Shown here piece after piece: positions 52,222 through 54,320 of a stretch of 54,320 nucleotides of DNA. Both the position numbers and the translations under genes were made by a program. Each line of letters starts with the position of its first letter. Positions within the stretch are counted from its first letter, which is position 1. The stretch covers positions 87,929 through 142,248 of the forward strand of contig JAHHGU010000008.1 of assembly GCA_019359765.1 (NCBI GenBank). The letters are read 5' to 3'. A model generated the notes under the pieces. The model was given only the letters and a program-made list of their open reading frames with translations, made no database searches and had not been told where the DNA came from. Source of the DNA: Aphanothece sp. CMT-3BRIN-NPC111 (GTDB taxonomy: Bacteria; Cyanobacteriota; Cyanobacteriia; Cyanobacteriales; JAHHGU01).

Positions 52222-53979
52222 CTACATTCGCTCTAAAACTGGAATTCCCAGCAAGGATAATCCCAGCTTCAGCGTTCGGGCTGTAAGATTGCACAACACT
52301 AGCCGAGATGTCCGTTGAGATTCCTCTGCTTGCAGTACAGGACAGCGATCATAGAATTGATTAAACTTCTGACTCAGTTCAAATAAATATTGACACAAGC
52401 GATTGGGTAGCAAATCTTGCTCAACCTCACTAAGAACTGCACCCAACTGTAATAAATGCTTCGCCAGCACTAATTCTGTTTCTTCCTGCAATAAAATTTT
52501 GGCATCAGATCCCAACTGCTGAAAATTAATCTCGCCTTTGCGACTAATCCCTTGAATCCGTACATAGGCATAAAGCATATAAGGTGCGGTATTACCTTGT
52601 AGGGATAGCATCTTGTCGTAACTAAATACATAGTTGCTAGTGCGGTTTTGGCTCAAGTCTGCATACTTAACAGCACTAATGCCAACCACTTTAGCAACAT
52701 TAGCAATAAATTCTTCTGTTTCTGATCGTCCTTCTTCTTTCAGTCTAGTTTCCAGATCGGCACGAGTACGCGCGATCGCTTCATCCAGCAAATCTCTCAG
52801 CCTTACTGTTTCCCCAGAGCGGGTTTTCAGCTTTTTGCCACCTTCTCCCTGTACCAAGCCAAAGGGAACATGAACCAGCTCAACATTATCTGGAATCCAA
52901 CCAGCCCGCCGTGCTACCTGAAAAACCTGAGTAAAGTGACTCGCTTGCCCAGCATCAGTAATGTAGATAATTCGCTGGGCTTGATCCTGCTGAATACGAT
53001 ACCGTAGTGCTGCTAAATCTGTTGTGGCGTAGTTGTAGCCGCCATCGGACTTTTTCACGATTAAAGGTAAAGGTTCACCCGCTTTGTTGGTAAATCCCTC
53101 CAGGAAAACGCACTTAGCCCCCGCATCTTCCACCAATAAACCTAGCTGGTCGAGATCTTCCACCACTCCTGAGAGCAAAGGATTATAGAAAGATTCGCCT
53201 CGTTCTGTTAGGTGGACATCAAGCAGATCGTATATTACCTGAAACTCCTGGCGGGATTGTTCGCACAACAGTTGCCATGCTCGACGTGAATCTTCAGCAC
53301 CAGCTTGTAGTTTGACAACTTCCTGCCGTGCAGTTTCTTGGAAAGCCTGATCTTCATCAAATCGCTGTTTTGCTTGGCGATATAGGGCGACTAAATCTCC
53401 CAAATCCAGAGCATCTTGTGTCGTCAGGGCAGCTGGGTAGGCTTCCCGCAGATAGGCGATTAACATCCCAAACTGAGTTCCCCAATCGCCCACATGATTT
53501 AGCCGCAGAACATCTTCACTCTGAAATTCTAGAGTTCGGGCAATGCAATCCCCAATAATAGTAGAGCGCAAGTGCCCGACGTGCATCTCTTTAGCAATAT
53601 TGGGGCTGGAAAAATCGACAACCACCCGAATCGGATTTTTCGCTGGTGCAACCCCCAATCGAGGATCTGCAAAGATAGCATTTAGTTGCCCTTCCAGGTA
53701 TTCCGGTTTGAGGGTGAGATTGATAAAGCCTGGACCAGCTATAAGTGGCGGCTGGCAGATGTCGGTGATATCCAACTGCTGAACAATTTTTTCTGCGATC
53801 GCTCTTGGCGGCTGCCCCAGCTTTTTAGTCAAGGATAAAGGTGCATTCGACTGGTAATCGCCGAACTTGGGATTACTAGCAGGCACCAGCATTGGATCTG
53901 CTGCGGCATAGTCAGTGCCAAAGGCTGCAATTAAAGCCTGCTGAAATTTAGTTTTGAGTTGTTCAACGGTAGGGTTCAT
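52222..53979 (-). CDS. argS: Arginyl-tRNA synthetase
   Basis: This class I synthetase charges tRNA-Arg. The 585-residue protein shows the HIGH-type motif HVGHLRS (about residue 135), the adjacent [12 protein letters not shown] context, and a KMSKS-region variant [13 protein letters not shown] (about 400). The C-terminal DALR anticodon-binding domain is visible ([11 protein letters not shown] to FYDRCPVL). The N-terminal tRNA-recognition domain (about 1-100) is normal. The long helical insert is ordinary for the family. Confidence 0.97.
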   Translation of the reverse strand: MNPTVEQLKTKFQQALIAAFGTDYAAADPMLVPASNPKFGDYQSNAPLSLTKKLGQPPRAIAEKIVQQLDITDICQPPLIAGPGFINLTLKPEYLEGQLNAIFADPRLGVAPAKNPIRVVVDFSSPNIAKEMHVGHLRSTIIGDCIARTLEFQSEDVLRLNHVGDWGTQFGMLIAYLREAYPAALTTQDALDLGDLVALYRQAKQRFDEDQAFQETARQEVVKLQAGAEDSRRAWQLLCEQSRQEFQVIYDLLDVHLTERGESFYNPLLSGVVEDLDQLGLLVEDAGAKCVFLEGFTNKAGEPLPLIVKKSDGGYNYATTDLAALRYRIQQDQAQRIIYITDAGQASHFTQVFQVARRAGWIPDNVELVHVPFGLVQGEGGKKLKTRSGETVRLRDLLDEAIARTRADLETRLKEEGRSETEEFIANVAKVVGISAVKYADLSQNRTSNYVFSYDKMLSLQGNTAPYMLYAYVRIQGISRKGEINFQQLGSDAKILLQEETELVLAKHLLQLGAVLSEVEQDLLPNRLCQYLFELSQKFNQFYDRCPVLQAEESQRTSRLVLCNLTARTLKLGLSLLGIPVLERM

Positions 53980-54110
53980 TCAGCTTTTGGTGGAGTTTCA
54001 ATCCCTAATAGGGATTAATGTACAACTACTCCGCCCGAACAAAGGGGGATAGGAATTCTAGCCTATCATAATGATTTGTTGTGTTTTGTCAGAATTTAAA
54101 CGGCTCTACC

Positions 54111-54320
54111 CTACAGGTTCATACTCAAATCGAGCCAAGTTGAGCGGGTGATCGGGGCGCTGCTGGAAATATAGTCTACGCCAGTTTCAGCCACAGCACG
54201 GATGGTTTCTAAGGTAATGTTGCCCGAGGCCTCAATCTTAATGCGGTCATTATGCTGACGAATTATCTCTACTGCCTCGCGCATCATATCTAAGGGCATA
54301 TTGTCCAGCATGATAATGTC
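54111..54320 (-). CDS. nadC: Nicotinate-nucleotide pyrophosphorylase (quinolinate phosphoribosyltransferase), C-terminal part
   Basis: The gene runs off the window; 69 codons of the C-terminus are visible. DIIMLDNMPLDMMREAV, IKIEASGNITLETIRAVAET and GVDYISSSAPITRS are the characteristic end of NadC, which makes nicotinate mononucleotide from quinolinate in NAD synthesis. The end of the family usually reads GVD-IS-G-LTHS; here SSSAPITRS replaces SxGALTHS, a modest variation. It is on the same strand as argS, upstream of it. Confidence 0.88.
   Translation of the reverse strand, partial: DIIMLDNMPLDMMREAVEIIRQHNDRIKIEASGNITLETIRAVAETGVDYISSSAPITRSTWLDLSMNL

Overview
The window is chromosomal DNA from a cyanobacterium, probably a filamentous one. 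The palindrome GCGATCGC (HIP1) occurs many times in coding and spacer DNA. The gene set includes orange carotenoid protein, the division protein ZipN/Ftn2, a DUF4912 protein and a Get3-like ATPase with an HSP20-like tail, all typical of cyanobacteria. I saw no rRNA, tRNA or CRISPR array.

Layout. 0.1-3.8 kb: a hibernation-factor/cold-shock fusion, then a tight RNA-repair operon (rtcB, a COG0523 metal-chaperone GTPase, archease). 3.9-10.6 kb: a Uma2-type gene, metH with a strong terminator, the photoprotective ocp gene, a fasciclin protein, and two short relics of a second metH 3' end. 10.6-16.7 kb: a one-chain DUF262/HNH (GmrSD-like) protein, a stress protein, and glcE/glcF separated by a pair of inverted dispersed repeats. 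16.9-30.4 kb: a complete alternative chemosensory locus (CheY-like regulator, PAS/GAF histidine kinase, CheR-TPR, tandem CheW, 4-helix-bundle chemoreceptor, CheA-REC hybrid, CheB). Its architecture resembles the Wsp type, but no output enzyme is encoded in the window. 30.4-33.9 kb: an IS982-type transposase relic, a 109-bp MITE with a 10-bp target duplication, and a metal-handling cluster (ferritin-like protein, helix-hairpin-helix lipoprotein, two-domain multicopper oxidase). 34.1-42.3 kb: pdhA, a relic end of an IS200/IS605-type element, zipN, a DUF4912 protein, an unknown protein and the Get3-like ATPase. 42.4-48.0 kb: a defence-like block with an Rpn/DUF4351 protein, a 1326-residue HTH-NACHT-HEAT protein and a small divergent DUF4258-like protein. 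48.0-54.3 kb: housekeeping genes dnaN, dnaA, def, a BLES03-family protein, argS, and the 3' end of nadC running off the window.

The most interesting parts are the HTH-NACHT protein and its neighbours, the Wsp-like locus with its kinase carrying a broken LOV domain, the rtcB-GTPase-archease operon, the multicopper oxidase/ferritin-like cluster, and a set of non-autonomous repeats (MITE-like elements) that fill most of the larger spacers. All functions are assigned by reading motifs by eye. No database search was run.
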